From an uncultured Halieaceae bacterium (GTDB lineage: Bacteria; Pseudomonadota; Gammaproteobacteria; Pseudomonadales; Halieaceae): DNA of 64,000 bases. The notes beneath the pieces were generated by a model, which searched no databases, was not told where the DNA came from, and saw only the letters and a list, made by a program, of their open reading frames with translations. The stretch covers positions 1-64,000 of the forward strand of contig CAJXNM010000011.1 in NCBI GenBank assembly GCA_913057135.1. The letters run 5' to 3'. Shown piece by piece: positions 1 through 8,509 of the stretch (position 1 is its first letter; every line of letters starts with the position of its first letter). A program made the position numbers and the translations under genes.

Positions 1-6
1 GTTCTT

Positions 7-780
7 GTGCCAGCCTTTGCTGCGGCGGCCGTCGCATGGCGCAGGCTTTTTTTCGGTTTGTTGGGCGCTGCGCTGGCTCTTCTGAACTTCAGCATAGGTG
101 GAGAGCGAATCGTCCTCGTCGGATTTCTGTTCGCGACCGTGGTCGCCATTGAGGTGCTAAGGGCGGAGCGCGGCAGTACGTTTCCTCTCTTCGGAGCGAC
201 CCTCAGTGCCCTGATTGCCCTACCAGTCGTAATGAACCAGTTCGGATCCTTTGACGATATCGTCTTTGATCTAACCCGCCGTCTTGGGCTTGTCCCAGCA
301 GCGCACATCGGTCATTACATAGAATTCTATGGTGCTCTCGGGCACACGTATTTTGCTCATGAAGTCCCAGCATTCATCTGGCCTTCAGCCGCGAAAGCCG
401 ACCCTGGATTGTTGGTCGGGGAATCACTTCGACCAGGAACCGAAATGAATGCCAATGCCGGACTCATCGCCAACGCGTATGCCTCTCTGGGCTTGCTAGG
501 AGTGATGGTCGTGGCAGCATTTTGCGCGGTTCTGCTGCGCTTCTTGGACCGTATCGCTTCAGTCCGTAACAGGGCGTTTGCCGTTGGCCTATTGGGCAGT
601 GCGTCAATGGCGTTGATCAATCGGTCATTCTTTACGGCATTACTTTCAGGCGGCATCGCGACAGCCGTCGGCATTGTTGCTGCATCGCCCGGTCCAGATC
701 GCTCGCTCAAGGGAATGAGGCAGACGCGTAATAGAGTCGAAGAGGTTATGCGCTTACCTAAGATTCGAGACGAAGGCTGA
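7..780 (+). CDS. O-antigen/polysaccharide polymerase-like membrane protein (Wzy-like), probably truncated at the window start
   Basis: Multi-TM hydrophobic protein next to a flippase and sugar-nucleotide genes; the open frame reaches the window edge. Confidence 0.55.
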   Translation: MPAFAAAAVAWRRLFFGLLGAALALLNFSIGGERIVLVGFLFATVVAIEVLRAERGSTFPLFGATLSALIALPVVMNQFGSFDDIVFDLTRRLGLVPAAHIGHYIEFYGALGHTYFAHEVPAFIWPSAAKADPGLLVGESLRPGTEMNANAGLIANAYASLGLLGVMVVAAFCAVLLRFLDRIASVRNRAFAVGLLGSASMALINRSFFTALLSGGIATAVGIVAASPGPDRSLKGMRQTRNRVEEVMRLPKIRDEG

Positions 781-862
781 AGTGCATTGGGGGAATCCAG
801 TCCCACCCATAACGTGATGTACTACCCCCTTACGGGCTCGAGGAGACACGGACGGAGTTTCC

Positions 863-2131
863 ATGTTGGGCAATGTCTCTCGACCGAAAAATGGGTTGTT
901 GCGCGGGTTCACTACTCTCTCAGCAGGAATCTTGCTTTCACAACTACTTCTCGTAGTGGCGACCCCGATCATCTCTCGTCTCTACTCAGTCACCCAGATA
1001 GGCGAGTACGCCGCCGTCGTAGCCGCCGCCACGAGCTTGGCACCGTTACTTACACTCGGACTCCCACGCCTGATCGTACCGGCCTCCAGCGATACCGAGG
1101 CAATGTACATTGCCTCGCGCGCGTTCCGACTCTCCATCGGGTTGAGCTCCTCTCTCTTCGTGCTCATGCTAGTGACGACGGTGGCTTCGGAACCTTTGAG
1201 TACTCCTTCATTCGGATCAGTTTGGCTCTGGCTTCCCGGCCTTGTTCTTGCGCAGTGCACCTTCTCTGTGCTTTTTGCCGTTGCCCTCCGGGGAAGGCAA
1301 TATAAATTGGCTGCGTGGAGGCCGCTGCTCCAAAACACCGTGATCGTAGCCACACAGGTGGGCCTGAGTTTGTCGGGACGAGGAGCCCACCTACTTGTTG
1401 TCGGTGAAACATTCGGACGCACCGTAGGCGTTGTTCTCCTTCTCAGGCCGTATTTCTTAGTCCGCAGATCCGTCCAGAAGCAAAAAGTGATCAGGTCCTT
1501 CTGGCGTTCCCATGGAGCCACCATTGCGCGAGTCTGGCCCGCAACAACGTTGGACGTAGTGGCTACGTCAGTGTGGGTGATAGCCGCTGCGTGGTGGTAC
1601 GGCGACCAGATTGCAGGCTACGTTGGCATGACTCAGAGAATTCTGGCAATCCCAGTTGCGCTCATCGGTGCTGCGTTGGGCCAGGCTATCCTGGCTGAGG
1701 TATCGCATTCGAGACGATCAAATGAATCGATCCCTAGCCTTAGGGCCCTCATCATTGGCCTGACGGGACTTGCAGTCGCTGTGACTCTGATCTTGACGTT
1801 TATGGGTCCCTGGCTCTTCGCCACGGTGTTAGGAGCAGATTGGCGGCCCGCCGGTGAGTTTGCCCAACTCATCGCCGTGCCTGCTGCGATTGGCCTGCTT
1901 TGGAACCCTCTCAGCACTCTTCTCCTAGCACTCGAGAAGTGGGGTGCAATGCTCCTGATCGCGGCCCTTCGAGTATCCGTTGGCCTTGGCCTTGGCTCAT
2001 TTGCCTACTTGGCGGGTGCGGACTGGTTCCTATCTCTCGCGCTGTTGGTCGCCGGGGGGGCTACGGCCCAAATCCTTGGTCTATATCTCATTGCGCGATC
2101 TGTCCGTAGCCTCAGGGCTCAAGCCCATTGA
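863..2131 (+). CDS. Polysaccharide flippase/Wzx-like transporter (MOP superfamily)
   Basis: 422 aa with ~12 TM-like segments and N-term LLRGFTTLSAGILLSQLLLVVATPIISRLYS, typical of Wzx/RfbX-like proteins. Confidence 0.8.
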   Translation: MLGNVSRPKNGLLRGFTTLSAGILLSQLLLVVATPIISRLYSVTQIGEYAAVVAAATSLAPLLTLGLPRLIVPASSDTEAMYIASRAFRLSIGLSSSLFVLMLVTTVASEPLSTPSFGSVWLWLPGLVLAQCTFSVLFAVALRGRQYKLAAWRPLLQNTVIVATQVGLSLSGRGAHLLVVGETFGRTVGVVLLLRPYFLVRRSVQKQKVIRSFWRSHGATIARVWPATTLDVVATSVWVIAAAWWYGDQIAGYVGMTQRILAIPVALIGAALGQAILAEVSHSRRSNESIPSLRALIIGLTGLAVAVTLILTFMGPWLFATVLGADWRPAGEFAQLIAVPAAIGLLWNPLSTLLLALEKWGAMLLIAALRVSVGLGLGSFAYLAGADWFLSLALLVAGGATAQILGLYLIARSVRSLRAQAH

Positions 2132-2171
2132 GGCAGGAGAGGACGGGACACTCACCCTTCCGTCCTAAGTA

Positions 2172-3584
2172 TCAACCAGGCCGACCAAGCGCGACAACTC
2201 GGGCTGGAGCCCAAAGTTCGTCCCGTGCAATCCGGCGCCCATCAACAAGCACCTCAATACCCGGAATGTCGACGGCGCCCCAATTTCGGTACTCTTCATG
2301 CGCGGTTTGAATTATGGCCCCGCGAGCTGGTTCACTTTGGCGAAAGGGTTCTAGTCCGAGCGCTCTGATCTCGTCTTCTGTGTACATGGGATCGTGCACC
2401 GCTGCTATGCCCCCCCTTTTGCTCACTTCGTCCACCACAGGAAAGACGCCGGAGAATGCTGTTTCCCGAACACCTCCTCGATATGCAGCACCGAGGATGG
2501 CAACCCTCTTGCCTTGCATGCCATTCAGGGCCGAGTTCAGTACCGAGACGGCGTATGCAGGCATTTCGGAGTTGGCTTCGCGAGCTGTGCGCACGATTGA
2601 GGCCTCCGGATCATTCCAAAGGTAAAGGCGGGGGTAGACCGGGATGCAATGACCACCTACGGCCACTCCCGGTTGGTGAATGTGGCTAAACGGCTGGGAG
2701 TTGCAGGCTTCAATTACGTTGTAGATGTCAAGCCCAACACGGTCCGCATATCGCGCGAACTGATTGGCGAGGCCTATGTTTACATCGCGATAGGTCGTCT
2801 CGGCGAGCTTTGCGAGTTCCGCCGCTTCTGCTGATCCCAAGTCCCATACTCCGTTTTCCCTTTCCAGATCAGCTCGAGGGTCAAAGTCTAGTACGGCCTC
2901 GTAAAACTCTACGGCTCGCTCCGCGCTGGCTGGGTTGGTACCCCCCACCAGTTTGGGGTATCGGCGAAGGTCTTCAAACACCCTTCCCGTAAAGACCCGC
3001 TCTGGACTGAACGCTATGAAGATGTCGCGACCTGCCACGAGACCCGATTCAGTCTCCAACATCGGGGCAAGCCGTTTTCGCGTGGTCCCGACTGGCAGCG
3101 TGGTCTCAAAGCTGATCAGCGCTCCCCTTCTCAATCCTCGGCCGATGGCCGTGGCCGCTGCATCCATGGCACGGAAATCCGGAGCAGCCTCTTCATCGAC
3201 AAAGAGCGGAACGGCGACAACAACGACATCACTGACGCTCACGGCTGCACTGGTTTCGGTGGTGGCAGTTAGAAGCCCTGAAGTGACTACATCGCTCAAG
3301 TACTCTTGAAGCTGGTGCTCGCCTGGAAACGGTTCCGTTCCGCTCTTGACGAGATCAACGGTCGCGGCGTTGACATCTGCCCCGATCACCTCGTGACCCT
3401 TGCGAGCGTATTGAACGGCCAGCGGCAGGCCGATCTTCCCAAGCCCGACCACGGTGATTCTCCCCCGACTCCCTCCACCACCTCGACCGACGTTTTGGTC
3501 GCCGCACTTCGCAAGATCGCCTCTGCGACGACAACGGTTTGCAGTCCATCGCGCATCGTGACGATGTCGGAGGTCAGACCGCAA
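2172..3584 (-). CDS. UDP-N-acetyl-glucosamine/mannosamine 6-dehydrogenase family (WbpA/WecC-like); the 5' end is uncertain
   Basis: GRITVVGLGKIGLPLAVQYARKGHEVIGADVN Rossmann motif, FSPERVFTGRVFEDLRRYPKLVGG, AELAKLAETTYRDVNIGLANQFA. Real homology starts near 3461. Confidence 0.85.
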   Translation of the reverse strand: MRSDLRHRHDARWTANRCRRRGDLAKCGDQNVGRGGGGSRGRITVVGLGKIGLPLAVQYARKGHEVIGADVNAATVDLVKSGTEPFPGEHQLQEYLSDVVTSGLLTATTETSAAVSVSDVVVVAVPLFVDEEAAPDFRAMDAAATAIGRGLRRGALISFETTLPVGTTRKRLAPMLETESGLVAGRDIFIAFSPERVFTGRVFEDLRRYPKLVGGTNPASAERAVEFYEAVLDFDPRADLERENGVWDLGSAEAAELAKLAETTYRDVNIGLANQFARYADRVGLDIYNVIEACNSQPFSHIHQPGVAVGGHCIPVYPRLYLWNDPEASIVRTAREANSEMPAYAVSVLNSALNGMQGKRVAILGAAYRGGVRETAFSGVFPVVDEVSKRGGIAAVHDPMYTEDEIRALGLEPFRQSEPARGAIIQTAHEEYRNWGAVDIPGIEVLVDGRRIARDELWAPARVVALGRPG

Positions 3585-4477
3585 ACGGCGTCTCTCATAT
3601 TCTCGTGCTCTGTCCTGAGTGGCTCTGGCTTAGGAATGGCAAATCTGACGACATCACCTTCACTAACACCACGGAAGCGAGCAACATCGTCCCACTGAGT
3701 CGGGACCACCCCATTCGCATGGAACGTGAGGTCCGCGTGCAGCGTGTCGGCGACAAAGGCTCCCTTCTCTCCGGTAACAACCGTCATCCGCTCCTTGAAG
3801 GGTGAAAGCCAGTTAACTATGTGGTTAGTGATCGTGTCGTCGGAGAGGTGACCGACGACGGAGACGAGGTCCTCATGCTCCCGACCCGATCGATGAGCCA
3901 CTTGCGCGGCCACAGAAACGAAGTCGCTCTGAGCCACCCATGCCGTTAGGTCGATGTCATGCGTCGCAAGGTCCTTGACCACTCCAACGTCAGCGATGCG
4001 GTCAGGGAAGGGCCCCTGGCGACGCGTTGTGATCTGGAGGATGTCACCCAGATCACCGTTTGCCATTCGTGCACGGGCCTGCCGAAGGGCCGGGTTGAAG
4101 CGCTCGATGTGGCCAACGGCTCCGATCAGCGCCGCCTGCTCGAATGCCTCAGCCAGTCTTAGGGCGGAAGCACTGTCTTGAGCCAGTGGCTTTTCAACTA
4201 AGGCGTGCACACCCGCATCAGCCAATCGCAGTCCGATCTCTTCATGCTGAAGAGTGGGGACGGCGATGATGCAGTAATCGATTCCATGGTCGATTAGCGC
4301 ATCAAGGTCATCGAAAACAACTGCGCGGGCTTGCTTGGCATCAGGGTCGACGATGCCAACGAAGTCAACTCCTTCGAGCTCGGATAGAACACGGGCATGA
4401 TTACGACCCATGGCGCCGTGACCCACGAGCCCAGCTCTCAGATTTGGCACATCACGCACCCGCCCGTGCGACGTCAT
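3386..4477 (-). CDS. Gfo/Idh/MocA family oxidoreductase (WbpB-like)
   Basis: From MTSHGRV: LRAGLVGHGAMGRNHARVLSEL, ALVEKPLA, RIADVGVVKDLATHDIDL. The longer ORF to 4717 overlaps the upstream gene and is not needed. Confidence 0.82.
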   Translation of the reverse strand: MTSHGRVRDVPNLRAGLVGHGAMGRNHARVLSELEGVDFVGIVDPDAKQARAVVFDDLDALIDHGIDYCIIAVPTLQHEEIGLRLADAGVHALVEKPLAQDSASALRLAEAFEQAALIGAVGHIERFNPALRQARARMANGDLGDILQITTRRQGPFPDRIADVGVVKDLATHDIDLTAWVAQSDFVSVAAQVAHRSGREHEDLVSVVGHLSDDTITNHIVNWLSPFKERMTVVTGEKGAFVADTLHADLTFHANGVVPTQWDDVARFRGVSEGDVVRFAIPKPEPLRTEHENMRDAVCGLTSDIVTMRDGLQTVVVAEAILRSAATKTSVEVVEGVGGESPWSGLGRSACRWPFNTLARVTR

Positions 4478-5663
4478 TGACAGTGGTGACGATGAAATCA
4501 AGGTCCGCTTCAGTAAGTGATGGGTGAACCGGGAGGGACAGGCACTCGCGAGAAGCCGTCTCGGTGACTGGCAAGTGTTCTGATCGCGCAAAGGCGGGTA
4601 GTCGATGGTTGGGGATCGGGTAGTAGACCCCGGAGCCGACTCCCCTCTTTGCCAGTTCCCCCTGAAACCTGTCGCGGTCGTGCCCCGGCACACGAATCGT
4701 GTACTGGTGGTAAACATGTGAGGCTCCCGGCGCCACCGCGGGGATCACCACGCCCTGCAGATGCGAATCGAGGACCTTTGCATTCGATTGCCTTGCGGCG
4801 GTCCACTCCCCAAGTCGTCGGAGCTGAGCTCTACCTATGGCCGCGTGCAAGTCCGTCATGCGGTTGTTCAGGCCTGCAATCTCGTTCTCATAGCGCCGAT
4901 CCTGCCCCTGGTTACGCAGGAGACGCACACGCCTCGCCAGGTCAGCATCAGCCGTCACGACCATGCCGCCCTCCCCCGACGTCATGTTCTTGGTCGGATA
5001 GAACGAGAAGGAGCCCGCTAGTCCCCACGTGGCAACCGGTCGGTCGCGAAGCGCTGCCGCGTGGGCTTGGGCAGCATCCTCGATAAGGATCAGGCCGTGA
5101 CGTTCGCAGATGGCCTTGAGTCGGTCAACCGCCGCGGGGTGGCCGTACAAGTGCACCGGCATCACCGCCCGGGTTCTCGGGGTTATCGCAGCCTCGACGG
5201 CCTCAGGATCCAGGCAGTAATGATCGGGCTCGATGTCCGCGAATACGGGTGTGGCCCCTGTCATGGCTACAGAGTTTCCCGTGGCCGCGAACGTAAATGA
5301 CGGGACGATCACCTCATCACCCACGCCGATCGATGCGGTAATCGCGCAGAAGATGCCTTCGGTTGCACCCGGCACTACCGTGACTTCAGTGGTGTCATCA
5401 ACAGCAACCCCACGATAGCGCTCTACTTGCGCCGCAATCGCTTCTCTCAGGGATGCCAGTCCAATCATCGGCGGATACTGTTGTGAGCTAGAGTTGGCAG
5501 CGTCCGATAACGCCGCCAACAAGGCCATTGGTGGCGAAAAATCAGGAAACCCCTGCGATAGATTGAGAGCCCCTGTCTCTGCCGCAAGCGCTGACATGGT
5601 GGTGAAAATGGTTGTGCCCACCAGAGGAAGTTTTGATTGCATGGTAATGGCGTGTCTGCTCAA
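4452..5663 (-). CDS. Hybrid aminotransferase: N-term methionine aminotransferase-like (class I/II) and C-term DegT/DnrJ/EryC1/StrS (WbpE/WecE-like)
   Basis: N-term SKLPLVGTTIFTTMSALAAETGALNLSQGFPDF...VPGATEGIF (YbdL-like) followed by GDEVIVPSFTFAATGNSVAMTGATPVFADIEPD...EDAAQAHAA...FYPTKNMTSGEGG (DegT). Confidence 0.85.
   Translation of the reverse strand: MSRHAITMQSKLPLVGTTIFTTMSALAAETGALNLSQGFPDFSPPMALLAALSDAANSSSQQYPPMIGLASLREAIAAQVERYRGVAVDDTTEVTVVPGATEGIFCAITASIGVGDEVIVPSFTFAATGNSVAMTGATPVFADIEPDHYCLDPEAVEAAITPRTRAVMPVHLYGHPAAVDRLKAICERHGLILIEDAAQAHAAALRDRPVATWGLAGSFSFYPTKNMTSGEGGMVVTADADLARRVRLLRNQGQDRRYENEIAGLNNRMTDLHAAIGRAQLRRLGEWTAARQSNAKVLDSHLQGVVIPAVAPGASHVYHQYTIRVPGHDRDRFQGELAKRGVGSGVYYPIPNHRLPAFARSEHLPVTETASRECLSLPVHPSLTEADLDFIVTTVNDVARAGA
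5302..5322. other. Probable recombination or assembly junction (GDEVIVP codons) between two aminotransferase families
   Basis: Family signature changes on either side of this motif, which both families share. Confidence 0.65.
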
Positions 5664-5687
5664 TGGGGTGCCGCTGTACAGAAGTGA

Positions 5688-6761
5688 TTAATGGTCAATC
5701 CACCGACGGGCGGGTCGCGAGCTGATTTGCGTCATCAGGGTATAACCGATGGTATCTGCAGCCTGCGCAAGTCGATCGATGCTGATGTGCTCACCCCACA
5801 GCTCGACGGCGCTGCCGATAGTGGCATTGGGGTGATCGGTAATGTCGACGGTCACCATATCCATTGATACCCGTCCAACCAGCGGACATTCATACCCGTC
5901 GACCCAAACGGGTGCGCCATTAGTCGCATGGCGTGGGTAGCCATCGCCATAACCCACTGGCACTGTGGCAATGTGACTAGGGCGCGGTGCAATCCAACGC
6001 CCCCCGTAGCCCACGCTGTCCCCTTGGGGAATGTGTCTAATCGCCATGATTTCCGAGCTGAGTGTCATAACGGGGCGAAGATCTGTCACGGGATGGGTGC
6101 ACGATTGGCCACCATACAGCATGTAGCCCGGGCGTACCCAATCGCCGCTCATGGGGAGTTCCCCAACAATGGCGGCAGAGTTGAGTGCGCTTGCGGTGGG
6201 CGAGGGCAACGCCTCCAGCGCGGCTCGCCACTGGCTTTTTTGATATTGGGTTAGGGCACTGTCCCCTTGTTCCGCGAATGCAAGGTGTGTCATCAATACG
6301 GTGTCTTGAAACCCCGCTTCAGTGAGCTGTGACCAGACAACAGGTAGCGCCTCTGCCCCGATGCCGAGTCTGTGCATGCCGGTGTCGAGTTTGAGCCACA
6401 CATTGCTTGTTGCTGGCGTCAGATGCTCGACTAGCCAGGGCAACTGATGCTCGCTATGCACAGCTGTCCATAGTGCCAATTCCTCTATCTTTTGGGCATC
6501 GGCTACATCAAAGGGACCTTCGAGCACCAAGATGGGCTGTTCAATACCCGCTTCTCGCAGGTTTTCGGCCTCTTCAACGTGGGCAACCGCGAATGCATCG
6601 ACCCATGGTGACAGGGTTTTGGCACAGGGGATGGCGCCATGGCCGTAGGCGTCGGCCTTGACACAGGCCATCAGGCGCTTGCCCTCGCTCAGACGCCGAG
6701 CGATTTGGGCATTGTGACGAAGGGCGTCAAGGTCGATGGAAACACAAGTTGGTCGGGGCAT
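5688..6761 (-). CDS. alr: Alanine racemase
   Basis: MPRPTCVSIDLDALRHNAQIARRL..MACVKADAYGHGA (PLP lysine motif), GYGDGYPR, VGRVSMDM. Confidence 0.92.
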   Translation of the reverse strand: MPRPTCVSIDLDALRHNAQIARRLSEGKRLMACVKADAYGHGAIPCAKTLSPWVDAFAVAHVEEAENLREAGIEQPILVLEGPFDVADAQKIEELALWTAVHSEHQLPWLVEHLTPATSNVWLKLDTGMHRLGIGAEALPVVWSQLTEAGFQDTVLMTHLAFAEQGDSALTQYQKSQWRAALEALPSPTASALNSAAIVGELPMSGDWVRPGYMLYGGQSCTHPVTDLRPVMTLSSEIMAIRHIPQGDSVGYGGRWIAPRPSHIATVPVGYGDGYPRHATNGAPVWVDGYECPLVGRVSMDMVTVDITDHPNATIGSAVELWGEHISIDRLAQAADTIGYTLMTQISSRPARRWIDH

Positions 6762-6768
6762 AGGAGAA

Positions 6769-7626
6769 TTAGACGCTGAATCGATAGCGATCGAACAAAC
6801 GCTGAGCCTTTTGCCAAAACGGACCGGGTTCGCCATCGCCCACCATGCGGCCATCTAGCTGTGTCACCGGTACAACCTCTTTGGTTGAGCTGGTTAACCA
6901 AATCTCGTCGGCGCTACAAACCTCTTCCCGGGTGACGACTCGCTCGATGAAGGGTATATCGCCGTGGGTTCGCAATATATCGATAAGCATGTTTCGGGTG
7001 ATGCCGGGTAGCTTTTGCTGATCGAGGGGCGGCGTCAGAACCTGTCCATTGATGACCACAAAGACGTTGCAGGCGGCGGCCTCGGTGAGCTCATCGGCAT
7101 CGTTAAAGAGGAGAATTTCGTCGGCGCCCCGATCGGCCCCTTCCATCATGTGCAGCACATTACCCAGTAACGCCACTGACTTTATATGGCAGCGTTGCCA
7201 GCGTTGGTCGGTACCCGTAACGGCGCTGTAGCGGGTCACTGTTGTGGCATCGCCGGGATTTCGTGGACTGATGGCAAAGGGATAGGCAAAGACCGTGGGT
7301 TCACAGTGCTCTGGATAGCGGTGATTGCGCACTGGGGCCGTCCCGCGGGTTACCTGCAAATACACCGCCGCATCAGACCAAGGATTGGCGTGGAGCAGCT
7401 CCCTTAACATGGACTGCCATTGCTCTACGCTAAACGGGTTGTTGATGGCAATGGCAGCAAGGCCTGAAGCCAGTCTTGCCATATGCCGCTCGAAGCCGAC
7501 CATGTTTCGGTCGTAGCTTGGGATGACCTCGTAGATACCGTCACCAAACAGGAAGCCCCGGTCCATGGGGGAGATACGGGCTTCTTCAAGGGGTAGAAAA
7601 CGGCCGTTAAGGTAGGCGGTTGTCAT
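6769..7626 (-). CDS. dat: D-amino acid transaminase (class IV aminotransferase)
   Basis: MTTAYLNGRFLPLEEARISPMDRGFLFGDGIYEVIP, IKSVALLGNVL (Lys), TEAAACNVF, LPGITR. Confidence 0.85.
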   Translation of the reverse strand: MTTAYLNGRFLPLEEARISPMDRGFLFGDGIYEVIPSYDRNMVGFERHMARLASGLAAIAINNPFSVEQWQSMLRELLHANPWSDAAVYLQVTRGTAPVRNHRYPEHCEPTVFAYPFAISPRNPGDATTVTRYSAVTGTDQRWQRCHIKSVALLGNVLHMMEGADRGADEILLFNDADELTEAAACNVFVVINGQVLTPPLDQQKLPGITRNMLIDILRTHGDIPFIERVVTREEVCSADEIWLTSSTKEVVPVTQLDGRMVGDGEPGPFWQKAQRLFDRYRFSV

Positions 7627-7627
7627 G

Positions 7628-8509
7628 TTAGTTTGCGCCCTCTGACGCCGATGCAAAGAGTTGTTGGATGGCCGCAATGAGTTGCTGTCCGGCTTCCGGT
7701 GGTAATCCGTCCTCGGTGGCAATAGCTTCGTGGGTCACACCATCAACCGCGCCCACTTGTACCAATCGCTCAAGGAGGTCCTGGGCGTTCAACCACGCCA
7801 GCACCTCAGGTACGCCCTGGAGATATTCCGTCATCGCAATTAAGCCATAAGCAGCCCAGTTTGAAACATCTGCGACCAGTAATTCGTCACAACTTGAGGC
7901 TGCGGGTCGAATATCCAGGGTGTTTAGAACATCACCGGCCTTGGCCATACCAATTTCATTGCCGCCATCACCGATGGCGATCACCGGACAAGACAGTAAC
8001 TCAACGTAAGGCTCTGCGGGGCGGCAGACATCGGTGATGTCACGCCCACGTATGTTGTAGTAGCGACCATCCGCGGCGGCACCGGGTCGCTCAATCATAA
8101 TTAACAACGTGGGCTTGAGGTCTTCGGTCATTGCCCGAGCGTCTCGGGCTGCCTGATCTCGGTCAAAGGAGCTCAAACTATAGGCTCTGACGCCGGGCCC
8201 TAACGCTCGTAGCAATGGATCACCCGCCAGCAGCCAGGGCGTTAATCCGAGCTGCTCACAGTACGCATAGAGGGCCAAAGCGCCCGCCGGGCCGTCGGTC
8301 TCAAAGGTGTCAGCAACAGGGAAGCCGGTGCAGATGACGACGTTATCGGCGGCGGCCAGCAGTAATTGCGCGCCATTTAAAAAGTTGTCGCTGTCGAGGC
8401 AGCGTTGCACCCCAGCCATGCCCCGGGGATTTAAGGCAACTAATAGCTCTGCCAGGGCGCCGCTGAGTTGAGAAGCCCTCGGCGATGTCGATAAAAAGTC
8501 ACCCATCAA
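7628..8509 (-). CDS. DUF4392 protein (D-glutamate cyclase-like C-terminal domain)
   Basis: ICTGFPVADTFETDGPAGALALY and AIGDGGNEIGMAKAG motifs. Confidence 0.8.
   Translation of the reverse strand: MMGDFLSTSPRASQLSGALAELLVALNPRGMAGVQRCLDSDNFLNGAQLLLAAADNVVICTGFPVADTFETDGPAGALALYAYCEQLGLTPWLLAGDPLLRALGPGVRAYSLSSFDRDQAARDARAMTEDLKPTLLIMIERPGAAADGRYYNIRGRDITDVCRPAEPYVELLSCPVIAIGDGGNEIGMAKAGDVLNTLDIRPAASSCDELLVADVSNWAAYGLIAMTEYLQGVPEVLAWLNAQDLLERLVQVGAVDGVTHEAIATEDGLPPEAGQQLIAAIQQLFASASEGAN

Noticed and set aside
2172-3300. Several plus-strand ORFs (60-124 aa) over the dehydrogenase
   Set aside because: All overlap the strongly conserved minus-strand dehydrogenase and lack any motif
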